Shown: in pieces, positions 32,491 through 39,233 of the stretch
How the letters are laid out: every line of letters starts with the position of its first letter
Position numbering within the stretch: position 1 is the stretch's first letter
From: Syntrophales bacterium
GTDB lineage: Bacteria; Desulfobacterota; Syntrophia; Syntrophales; UBA4778
Direction of reading: 5' to 3'
Length of the DNA: 39,233 nucleotides
NCBI GenBank assembly: GCA_028712885.1
Contig: JAQTPK010000026.1
Location: forward strand, 1 to 39,233
Translations under genes and position numbers: made by a program
Notes under the pieces: model-generated
The model's database searches: none
The model's input: the letters and a program-made list of their open reading frames with translations, nothing else
What the model was told of the DNA's origin: nothing

Positions 32491-32520
32491 TTTTCAGTAT
32501 TGAAATTGAGCGTTTATACT
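32491..32520 (+). promoter_or_regulatory. Promoter candidate for the MFS gene
   Basis: -35 TTTTCA (32491-32496), 18-bp spacer, -10 TATACT (32515-32520). The leader to the ATG at 32535 would be under ten bases and no ribosome site is visible, so the mRNA may be nearly leaderless. Confidence 0.4.
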
Positions 32521-32534
32521 GATAGTAAACTGCG

Positions 32535-33743
32535 ATGAATAACGAAAGGCGGATTACCGTATTCACCTTCTCGGCCCACTTCCTGTTCCATTTCTACGAG
32601 ATCGCATTTCCGGCGATGGCCGTCCCGCTCATGTTTTCGCTCCAGCTTCCCCTGGAAGACGTGCTGAAGCTCGGGTTTTTGATGTACCTGCTCTTCGGAG
32701 TCACCTCTCTCCCGTGGGGGATGTTTGCGGACAGGTTCGGCAACCGGCTGAGCCTGATAATCTTTTTCTTCGGGTGCAGCGCCGGCGCTTTCCTCACGGC
32801 CTTTTCGGAATCGAGCGGCGGCATCGTTTTCTCCCTCGCCGTCATCGGGTTTTTTGCGGGCATATACCATCCCGCCGGGATGGGGCTGATTTCGATCGGG
32901 ATGAAGAACAGGGGAATGGCCCTCGGCATCAACGGAACGGCGGGGAGCATCGGGCTCGCCGCGGCCCCCTTCGTAACCGGCCTGCTTAACTGGCTCGTGG
33001 GCTGGAGAATGAGCTATGCGCTGATCGGAATCTTCGGGATAGTATGGGGCCTGCTTCTTGCCGCCTGCCCGATCGACGAGACCCCGGTGCGCGAGGAGGA
33101 TATCAGGTCCGGGGCCTTTTCCCGGGAAGACCTCCGGCGTTTTCTCGTCCTCGGCCTGATCATCGCGCTCGGCGGGCTGGCGTACAGGATCAACATCGTG
33201 GTGCTGCCGGCTTATCTGGAATTCAAGGCGGGTTTCTTCGGCGACGTGCTCCGCGGGTTGGGAAATTTAAGGGAAGAGGGCATCTCGACGGTAGCTGCGA
33301 CCGCGCTCACTTCCGCGATATACGTTATCGGCCTTTTCGGACAGCTTGCGGGCGGAAGGCTTTCCGACCGCTTCGACCTGAAATGGCTGTACCTCGGATT
33401 TTATACCGTCAGCTTCCCCTTTGTGCTGATGATGGCGTTTTATGGAAATCAGGTGCTTGCCGCGGCCGCGGCCGTTTACGTCTTTTTCGCCATCGGCACC
33501 CAGCCGATCGAAAACAGCCTTATTGCCAAATTCACCCCTGCCCGCCGCCGCAGCACCGGTTACGGCATCACCTCCGTGCTTGTCTTCGGGGTCGGCTCGC
33601 TGGGAATCTATGCCGTTGCCCTGGCGAATAAAATGTGGTCGCTCGAAGCCGTCTATCTCATGTCCGGGGCGCTTATACTGGCGATCATGCTGGTTATCGG
33701 ATTTTTCATCTACTCGCTGCGGGGGCAGCCCGTCCGCAACTGA
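32535..33743 (+). CDS. Major facilitator superfamily transporter
   Basis: 402 aa, about 12 membrane helices. The loop after helix 2 has WGMFADRFGNRLSL (MFS motif A), with a second copy LAGGRLSDRFDLKWL in the C-terminal half. GFFAGIYHPAGMGLIS resembles the fosmidomycin-resistance/drug efflux branch. Substrate unknown. It is divergent from feo and 65 bp before the AOR operon, in the same direction, so it may supply or remove a substrate for that operon. Confidence 0.88.
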   Translation: MNNERRITVFTFSAHFLFHFYEIAFPAMAVPLMFSLQLPLEDVLKLGFLMYLLFGVTSLPWGMFADRFGNRLSLIIFFFGCSAGAFLTAFSESSGGIVFSLAVIGFFAGIYHPAGMGLISIGMKNRGMALGINGTAGSIGLAAAPFVTGLLNWLVGWRMSYALIGIFGIVWGLLLAACPIDETPVREEDIRSGAFSREDLRRFLVLGLIIALGGLAYRINIVVLPAYLEFKAGFFGDVLRGLGNLREEGISTVAATALTSAIYVIGLFGQLAGGRLSDRFDLKWLYLGFYTVSFPFVLMMAFYGNQVLAAAAAVYVFFAIGTQPIENSLIAKFTPARRRSTGYGITSVLVFGVGSLGIYAVALANKMWSLEAVYLMSGALILAIMLVIGFFIYSLRGQPVRN

Positions 33744-33808
33744 TTATGATTCAGACTTCAATAATGGTTTTGTTCATTCCTCTTATGTGCTAATTATCCG
33801 CAATCAGG

Positions 33809-34684
33809 ATGAAAACCAATCATTCAAAGTGTTCGTGCACGCGCAGGCAGGTCCTGATCTGGGGCGGGACTTCGATCATTGGATTGACGGCCCTTCGCTT
33901 TTGTGTTGCACAGGAAGATTACAGGCCTCTCATCATAATGGAGAAGGCTCGTGGTGTGATTGTCGCCGATCCGGTCCGATGTGTCGGATGCGGCCGGTGC
34001 GAACTGGCCTGCACGGAATTCAATGACGGCAAGGCGGCCCCTTCGATGTCGCGAATCAAGGTGGACCGCAATCTGAATTTTGGTCCTCTTGGCGCCGCAA
34101 CCTGGCGTGAAGGGCGCGGCAACATGGGAGATGGACTCATCGTGCAGGACCTCTGCAGGCAATGTCCTCATCCGGTGCCCTGCGCCGATATCTGTCCCGA
34201 AAATGCGATTATCCTGTCGCCCGCGGACAATGCCCGCATGATCGATCCGGAAAGGTGTACGGGCTGCAAGGTCTGCCTGCAGGCCTGCCCCTGGGAGATG
34301 ATTTCCTTCGATCCGGAGAACGGCAAGGCAACCAAGTGCAACCTTTGCGAGGGGAAGCCCAAATGCGTGGAAGCCTGTCCGGCCGGGTCATTGAGTTATA
34401 TTGCCTGGACTGATCTGACGGGAAAAATTCCCCCGCGCAATCTGAGCACGGCTCCCCTTCCGCAGCAGAAAGCTCTCAGCTGTCAGGAATGCCACATGCC
34501 GGGACAGCCGCATAATATCCGCCGGATCGGACCGTCGATCCTTACGGCGCTCGGTGGAGGCCGGTCCGCCTCTGCAGGCGGGATCGGGTTCAAATGGATC
34601 GACATGGCAGGAGCGATCCTTGTCCCGGCGGCGATCGGATCCGTACTTGTCCATGCCTTATTGAGGAAGATCAGGAAAAAATGA
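33809..34684 (+). CDS. Tat-type HybA/YdhX-like Fe-S protein with CxxCH motif
   Basis: 291 aa electron-transfer subunit. The N-terminus has a twin-arginine motif (CTRRQVLIWGG) and a short hydrophobic stretch, suggesting Tat export. Four [4Fe-4S] cysteine groups follow: CVGCGRCELAC, CRQCPHPVPCADIC, CTGCKVCLQAC and CNLCEGKPKCVEAC. Near the C-terminus SCQECHMPG contains CxxCH, a potential haem c site. A final membrane helix (about 268-285) anchors it. It should pass electrons between the AOR and the cytochrome b. The ATG overlaps a poor ribosome site (cagg directly before it). Confidence 0.87.
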   Translation: MKTNHSKCSCTRRQVLIWGGTSIIGLTALRFCVAQEDYRPLIIMEKARGVIVADPVRCVGCGRCELACTEFNDGKAAPSMSRIKVDRNLNFGPLGAATWREGRGNMGDGLIVQDLCRQCPHPVPCADICPENAIILSPADNARMIDPERCTGCKVCLQACPWEMISFDPENGKATKCNLCEGKPKCVEACPAGSLSYIAWTDLTGKIPPRNLSTAPLPQQKALSCQECHMPGQPHNIRRIGPSILTALGGGRSASAGGIGFKWIDMAGAILVPAAIGSVLVHALLRKIRKK

Positions 34685-35325
34685 AGCAAATATGTCTCCA
34701 TCCGCTCCCGCTCAGAATATGGCACTGGTTGAATGCATTGATCGTTATCGTCCTGATCGCGACCGGCCTGTATATGCGGCTCCGCGGTGTGGCATCCCTC
34801 AACCCCCATGATCCGGTCCTGCTGTGGCACAAGTTGGCGGGCATTGCGATGATGGTTGCGACAGCATTTTGGCTTATATACACGATTTCAAGCGAGGATC
34901 TGAGGCGCCGGCTCAAAATCAAGAAAAGCGATTTAAAAGGTGCCTATCCCCAGGCCCGGTATTACCTTTTTTCCATGTTCAAGGGGGAAGAGAACCCGTT
35001 CCAGGCCTCCGCAGCCGAGAAGTACAATCCCCTGCAGAAAATGGCCTACGGTGCAGTCATGTTTGTTTTCATCCCGGTGCTGACATTTACGGGCCTTCCC
35101 TTCATGGATATACCTTTGCTGCGGGACTATTTCCTTTCCGCAAAACTCGTGGGGCCTCTGGGCGCGCTGCACGTGCTTTTCGCCTATCTATTCGTCCTCT
35201 ACCTGATCTTTCATCTTTATATGGCAACGCTGGGCGAGACGTTCTTCTCCCATACACAGGCGATGATCGTCGGGTATGAAGAGCAGGGCCGCGGAGTGAA
35301 AGAAGAGGAGGCCGGACCCGCATGA
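34681..35325 (+). CDS. Cytochrome b subunit (FdhI/b561-like)
   Basis: 214 aa from the ATG at 34681, overlapping the Fe-S gene stop by 4 bases. Four to five membrane helices with haem-ligand candidates in LPLRIWHWLNAL, LLWHKLAG, ALHVLFAYL and IFHLYMATLG. This is the di-haem cytochrome b fold of formate dehydrogenase and NiFe hydrogenase gamma subunits. It would exchange electrons with menaquinone. Overlaps the aor start by 4 bases. Confidence 0.88.
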   Translation: MKQICLHPLPLRIWHWLNALIVIVLIATGLYMRLRGVASLNPHDPVLLWHKLAGIAMMVATAFWLIYTISSEDLRRRLKIKKSDLKGAYPQARYYLFSMFKGEENPFQASAAEKYNPLQKMAYGAVMFVFIPVLTFTGLPFMDIPLLRDYFLSAKLVGPLGALHVLFAYLFVLYLIFHLYMATLGETFFSHTQAMIVGYEEQGRGVKEEEAGPA

Positions 35326-37445
35326 AGAGAATGGGGATGAGGGGCTATGGAGGGTGGGCCGGCAAAGTCCTTCGGGTTGATCTATCGACAGGCCGGTGCT
35401 GGACGGAGGACACGATCGAGCGCTATAAGGCGTATCTCGGCGGCACCGGGATCGGCTACAAGGTGATGTGGGATGAAGTCCCGGCCGGGACCAAACCTTT
35501 CGATCCCGAAAACCGGATTATTTTTGCCGTGGGTCCGCTGGCGGGGACGGGCGCCCCCTGTAACGGCCGGACGGCCGTAACCACCCTCTGGCCCACCTGC
35601 TGGCCCGAACCGCTCGTGGCGTCCGGGCACATGGGCGGGCAATTTGCCGCCAAGCTCAAGTACGCCGGCTATGACGCCGTCGTCATCCAGGGGAAGGCGG
35701 CACACCCCGTATGGCTCATGATTGCGGATCAGAAAGTCGAGATCCGCGATGCCCGCGGGATCTGGGGACAGGGCATTCGCGGGGCAACGGCGGCCATCTC
35801 CGGGATAATGGGTACGGACGCGGTGGTGGCCGCGATCGGGCAGGCCGGCGAGAACCTGGTTCCCATGTCCGTCGTGATGAGTTCCGTATCCCACTCCGCC
35901 GGCGGCGTCGGATCGGTAATGGGATCCAAGAAGCTCAAGGCCATCGGCGTCCGCGGCTCGGGCAGCATCCGTATTGAGGGCAGGAAGGAAGACTGGGAAA
36001 AACTGATCAAATATCACCTCACGCTTTTAGGAGCGAACAACCAGCATGTTGTCCCCAACTCCCCGCAGCCCTGGGCGGAGTTCGACAACCCGACCTCGCG
36101 GTGGAATGCGTCACCGGGAAGGAGCTGGGGAGCCTCTGCCTATCCCGTAGATACGGGGACCTGCGATCCCCGCGATACCAACCGGATCGCCTACCGTTCG
36201 AACAACGCCGCTTTTTTTCTGGGCGACATCGCCTGGCGCTATACGGTCCGTGGAAACGGCTGCACGAGTTGTCCCATCCGCTGTCACACGATGCTCAAGG
36301 TTCCCCCGGTTACAGCGAAATACGGCATTTCCGCTGTGGGGCAGAATACCTGTACAGGGCTCCTTTTCGGAGCCGCTTTCTTCAAGGAATTTCCCGACGG
36401 ACCCAGGGGAATGGCACGCCTGGAGGCCTGTATGGTCGGCATGAACCTGGCCGACGACCTCGGCATCTGGTGCAATTACATGCAGGTACAGCGCGATTTC
36501 AAGAAGCTCTACTATGGAGGCGTGGTTGAAAAGAAACTCGACGCCCGGGAGTTCCGCAGCTATTCCTGGAAAAAGTATGAGCAGGGGGACCCGGCATTTC
36601 TTTTCGAGCTGTTGCCCCGGATCGCTGAGAAGAAGGGAGAGCTGGGTACGGCCCTGGGCCAGGGCACGGGTTATATGTTGGAGCGCTGGAGCCTCTCCGA
36701 GGAGGAGTGGGGAAAGGACAAGGACCTGGCCTACTGGAAAATGGGACATCCCAGACACCATGCGTCGGAAGATTCGGGGCAATGCGGCCTTCTCATCAAC
36801 CTGGTGTACAATCGCGACCCAACGTGTCACGCCCATACCAATTTCCTGCGGAACGGACTGCCGCTGCCGGTTCAGAAAAAAATCGCCGCCGAGATCTGGG
36901 GCTCTGCCGAAGCAGTCGATGCCGTGGGGGAATATAAGCCCATGCACCCGTCGAAGGCGCGGATGGCCAAATGGTCCCTCCTGCGAAAGGAGCTGCACGA
37001 TTCGCTCTCCCTGTGCAGTTGGATGGCCCCTTGGGCGGCCTCTCCTCTCCGGGAGCGCGAATACCGGGGCGACGTTTCCATTGAATCGATGCTCTACAAG
37101 CTGGCAACCGGGGACGACAAAGACCGCGGGGAACTGGATCAGATCGCGGAGCGCATATTTCTCCTCCACCGGGCTTTGACGATCCGCGCAATGGGGACGA
37201 AGGAGATGCGGGTCCGCCACGATAAGATACCCGAATGGGTCTTTACGGATAAATCCGGCAGGCCTCCCTATACAAAAGGAACCACCCATCTGGATCGAAA
37301 CGACGTTCAGACCGCCCTCGATATGTTTTACGATGAACTTGGCTGGGACAGAGCGACCGGAGCGCCGACGCGCGGGACTTACCGCAAATTCGGTCTGGGA
37401 AGCATCGCCGAAGCGCTGGCAAAGAGAAACCTGGTGCCGGAGTGA
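35322..37445 (+). CDS. aor: Aldehyde ferredoxin oxidoreductase family protein
   Basis: 707 aa tungsto/molybdopterin enzyme. The N-terminal AOR domain has the family start GWAGKVLRVDLSTG and GPLAGTGAP. [4Fe-4S] ligands are Cys314, Cys317, Cys321 (GCTSCPIRC) and Cys488 (DSGQCGLL). It interconverts aldehydes and acids. It has no signal peptide, so it is cytoplasmic. It sits in a tight operon with a multi-cluster Fe-S protein and cytochrome b, like E. coli ydhV with ydhX/ydhU, suggesting quinone-linked rather than soluble ferredoxin use. Substrate unknown; benzoyl-CoA reductase BamB is a related alternative. Confidence 0.93.
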   Translation: MKRMGMRGYGGWAGKVLRVDLSTGRCWTEDTIERYKAYLGGTGIGYKVMWDEVPAGTKPFDPENRIIFAVGPLAGTGAPCNGRTAVTTLWPTCWPEPLVASGHMGGQFAAKLKYAGYDAVVIQGKAAHPVWLMIADQKVEIRDARGIWGQGIRGATAAISGIMGTDAVVAAIGQAGENLVPMSVVMSSVSHSAGGVGSVMGSKKLKAIGVRGSGSIRIEGRKEDWEKLIKYHLTLLGANNQHVVPNSPQPWAEFDNPTSRWNASPGRSWGASAYPVDTGTCDPRDTNRIAYRSNNAAFFLGDIAWRYTVRGNGCTSCPIRCHTMLKVPPVTAKYGISAVGQNTCTGLLFGAAFFKEFPDGPRGMARLEACMVGMNLADDLGIWCNYMQVQRDFKKLYYGGVVEKKLDAREFRSYSWKKYEQGDPAFLFELLPRIAEKKGELGTALGQGTGYMLERWSLSEEEWGKDKDLAYWKMGHPRHHASEDSGQCGLLINLVYNRDPTCHAHTNFLRNGLPLPVQKKIAAEIWGSAEAVDAVGEYKPMHPSKARMAKWSLLRKELHDSLSLCSWMAPWAASPLREREYRGDVSIESMLYKLATGDDKDRGELDQIAERIFLLHRALTIRAMGTKEMRVRHDKIPEWVFTDKSGRPPYTKGTTHLDRNDVQTALDMFYDELGWDRATGAPTRGTYRKFGLGSIAEALAKRNLVPE

Positions 37446-38023
37446 AATCACCTGCCATGAAGGGAAGATCTGAAAAAAATGATCGGACAGGCCGGGAGGA
37501 TGCCGCGGCGGAAAGAGCGGCGGCGCTGATCAGGGAAAAAAGCTCCGCCGGCCGTCTCGTTTCTGAATCGGAGATAATCAGCCTGTTGGAAGAGGAGCGC
37601 CGGAAGTGTCCGGATTCTCTTTTCACCCGATTGCCGGATGAAAACGAAGACGTGCACAGGCTCTCCGGAGCGGGCTCACATTTTTATTACTCTTCGCGCC
37701 ATATGACGGAGATCTATGCGCGGCTCCTTCTCCTCAAGCTGGAGGGCCCCCTCCGGCTCATTGCGGAAACAGTCCGCAGGAACTCCTGCGCCTGCCGGAG
37801 GCCGGTGCCGTTGGACCTGTTTACGCAACCCCCCTTCAATCTCACCCGCCAGGAGGTCCTGGATTCTCTGGCAGAGATGTCCCGAACGGAGGGATGGGAA
37901 GATATTGCCGTCGCTTCCACTTCCGCTTCCGTAGTCTTTCTTTATTCCAGGGCGCACCTGGAAACGGGGCATGCCGAGATGCTGGCCGAATGGCTTGATG
38001 TAGGCCAGGTCCAGAATCCCTGA
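37442..38023 (+). CDS. Uncharacterised protein of the AOR operon
   Basis: 193 aa, GTG start overlapping the aor stop (GTGA); an ATG at 37457 is the alternative. A charged N-terminus is followed by ESEIISLLEEERRKC, a helix SSRHMTEIYARLLLLKLEG, CACRRP and FNLTRQEVLDSLAEM. It looks globular and alpha/beta, without membrane helices. It occupies the place of the unknown ydhW/ydhT proteins in the E. coli cluster, but I cannot show homology. It could be an assembly or regulatory partner. Confidence 0.7.
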   Translation: MKSPAMKGRSEKNDRTGREDAAAERAAALIREKSSAGRLVSESEIISLLEEERRKCPDSLFTRLPDENEDVHRLSGAGSHFYYSSRHMTEIYARLLLLKLEGPLRLIAETVRRNSCACRRPVPLDLFTQPPFNLTRQEVLDSLAEMSRTEGWEDIAVASTSASVVFLYSRAHLETGHAEMLAEWLDVGQVQNP

Positions 38024-38201
38024 ACGCCGATACTGCCGGAGCTTTTACAGAGCAAGAAGCTTACAGGTCCGGTGAAAAAACCATGAACTGGCGGGCCTGA
38101 TCTTATTATCATCCCAGGGAAGATGAGGAATAGGTTTTTCCCCGATTGCCCGAAATCGTTCTTTCCCGTTACAGTATTCCATAAAAACAAAGGAGACGAG
38201 A

Positions 38202-38405
38202 ATGAACAAGGACATCTTTTTGGGAAAATGGAAACAGCTTAAAGGGGACCTGAAGAAGAAGTGGGGGGACCTGACCGACGACGATTTAGACAGAATCGAA
38301 GGGGACAGCGATAAGCTGGCGGGGATACTGCAGGAAAGGTACGGTTATTCGAAAGACCGGGCCAATGAGGAGGTCGACCGCTGGTTCAGCGACCGCGAGC
38401 GGTAG
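38202..38405 (+). CDS. CsbD family stress-response protein
   Basis: 67 aa. Matches the CsbD pattern: [20 protein letters not shown], then an acidic middle and [14 protein letters not shown]. Strong AAAGGAG ribosome site. CsbD proteins are small, hydrophilic, stress-induced proteins of unknown mechanism. Preceded by a 178-bp spacer with no recognised promoter. The gene ends three bases before the convergent NlpC/P60 stop. Confidence 0.92.
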   Translation: MNKDIFLGKWKQLKGDLKKKWGDLTDDDLDRIEGDSDKLAGILQERYGYSKDRANEEVDRWFSDRER

Positions 38406-38408
38406 ATT

Positions 38409-39233
38409 TTACCTGCCCATCACGCGGGCCGTATCAATTCTGTCCAGAAACGACCCCGCGCGGGTATCCTTTCCGAGAGAAAGGCTGGTGACGACCACCC
38501 GGTTAACCACCCGCATCACCTCACGGCGCTTGTCCTTCTGCCTGTATCCCCAGATCGCGTGAATCGCGTATGGAACGCCGTTCGCGGACCCCAGGTAGAG
38601 CATGATATGGCCTTTCATCCGGAGCAGGGTAATTCCGCCCACTCCCTTGAGCGCCAGGAGCGAGTTCTTGTCCGCCGCCGCTCCGCGTCCGGCAAGTTCC
38701 ATCGGCCGGCCTGTCCTGGACTGAAAAAGCGAGTTTCGGGGGAGCTCGATTCCGACGGTGGCGAAGACGTTCCGGATGAAAGTGGAGCAGTCCTGCTCCC
38801 CGTTCAAGTCGCCCCAGCCGTAGGGCTCGTTGAGAAACTCGAAAGCCTGAAGAAGAATGTTGCGCGGAGTATACGGCAGATAGCCGTTGTGGACGTCTTT
38901 CTTACGGATAAATCCGGAGGAGAAAGAGCACCGGCCGGCCTTATCCCTGGACGGGAGGAGGACCTCCACGCTGTCCCGGGACTCCTTCAGGAGCGGCAGG
39001 CGGGTGCCCATACGGGCCCTGTCCCGGTAAGCCGTCAATCCGGGATCGGTGAAGATATCCGCTTTCGGCGCGGTCACCACGATGAATCCGGGCCGCGACA
39101 GATTTTTCCGGAGGAGCTCAACGGGACAGTGCGAGACCGCATCCGAATCAACCCAGCCTTCTCCATGCGGAGCCGTGGCGTAATGCCACCGGCCGTCCCG
39201 GCTGGTATGGAGTATTGCCACCGGGGTGCCGGG
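38409..39233 (-). CDS. NlpC/P60 peptidoglycan hydrolase with SH3 region (partial)
   Basis: About 275 residues seen; the 5' end lies beyond the window, since the frame is open to the last base (GTPVAILHTSRDG). The N-terminal part contains SH3-like segments (HYATAPHGEGWVDS, GFIRKKDVHNG). The NlpC/P60 domain has catalytic Cys in EQDCSTFIRNVF, His in MKGHIMLYLG and a third polar/His element AIHAIWG. Cleaves peptidoglycan stem peptides (gamma-D-Glu-diaminopimelate type). A signal peptide is expected upstream. Confidence 0.88.
   Translation of the reverse strand, partial: PGTPVAILHTSRDGRWHYATAPHGEGWVDSDAVSHCPVELLRKNLSRPGFIVVTAPKADIFTDPGLTAYRDRARMGTRLPLLKESRDSVEVLLPSRDKAGRCSFSSGFIRKKDVHNGYLPYTPRNILLQAFEFLNEPYGWGDLNGEQDCSTFIRNVFATVGIELPRNSLFQSRTGRPMELAGRGAAADKNSLLALKGVGGITLLRMKGHIMLYLGSANGVPYAIHAIWGYRQKDKRREVMRVVNRVVVTSLSLGKDTRAGSFLDRIDTARVMGR

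Overview
The window looks like chromosome from an anaerobic Desulfobacterota bacterium (old Deltaproteobacteria), most like the syntrophic Syntrophia/Syntrophaceae group. This is inferred from gene content: a tungsten-type aldehyde ferredoxin oxidoreductase, a fused 2-oxoacid:ferredoxin oxidoreductase, a two-gene SufCB Fe-S system without SufD, FeoA-FeoB iron uptake, and an MglA GTPase with roadblock partners. I saw no rRNA, tRNA, CRISPR array, transposase or phage gene.

Left part (1-7.9 kb). A probable ten-gene minus-strand operon runs from about 7297 down to 111. It encodes three roadblock/LC7 proteins, two paralogous 60-64 aa proteins, the MglA GTPase, an unknown acidic/Ala-rich protein, a separate zinc-ribbon peptide with a DUF3426 membrane protein, and a GAF-containing PilB/GspE ATPase. 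A near-perfect CRP/FNR-type palindrome (7402-7417) lies upstream and a 14-bp inverted repeat (46-110) follows the last stop codon. The order suggests a GTPase polarity switch wired to a type IV pilus or type II secretion motor.

Middle part (7.9-23.4 kb). This holds small single genes (cupredoxin, VOC protein), a decayed second rtcB-archease pair, a RodZ-like protein with PanE, a B12-binding protein, gyrA, an intact archease-rtcB pair for RNA ligation, a membrane-anchored NTF2-like protein, PhzF, a nitroreductase, a thioredoxin with an N-terminal zinc ribbon overlapping a Ca2+-type P-ATPase, and a DUF378 protein with a clear intrinsic terminator.

Right part (23.4-39.2 kb). KorB and a KorC-KorA fusion interconvert 2-oxoacids and acyl-CoA with ferredoxin. 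A bactofilin-like membrane protein follows. SufB/SufC and FeoAB (the latter preceded by a 33-codon ORF) form an iron and Fe-S block. On the plus strand an MFS transporter precedes a tight four-gene operon: a Tat-type four-cluster Fe-S protein carrying a CxxCH motif, a cytochrome b, an AOR, and an unknown protein. It resembles the E. coli ydh cluster and probably links aldehyde/acid chemistry to the quinone pool. CsbD and a partial NlpC/P60 protein close the window.

Beyond the genes, at least ten intergenic sites contain short tandem repeats with the same 7-bp period but different unit sequences, and there are two long palindromic hairpin elements (26275-26338, 27713-27840).
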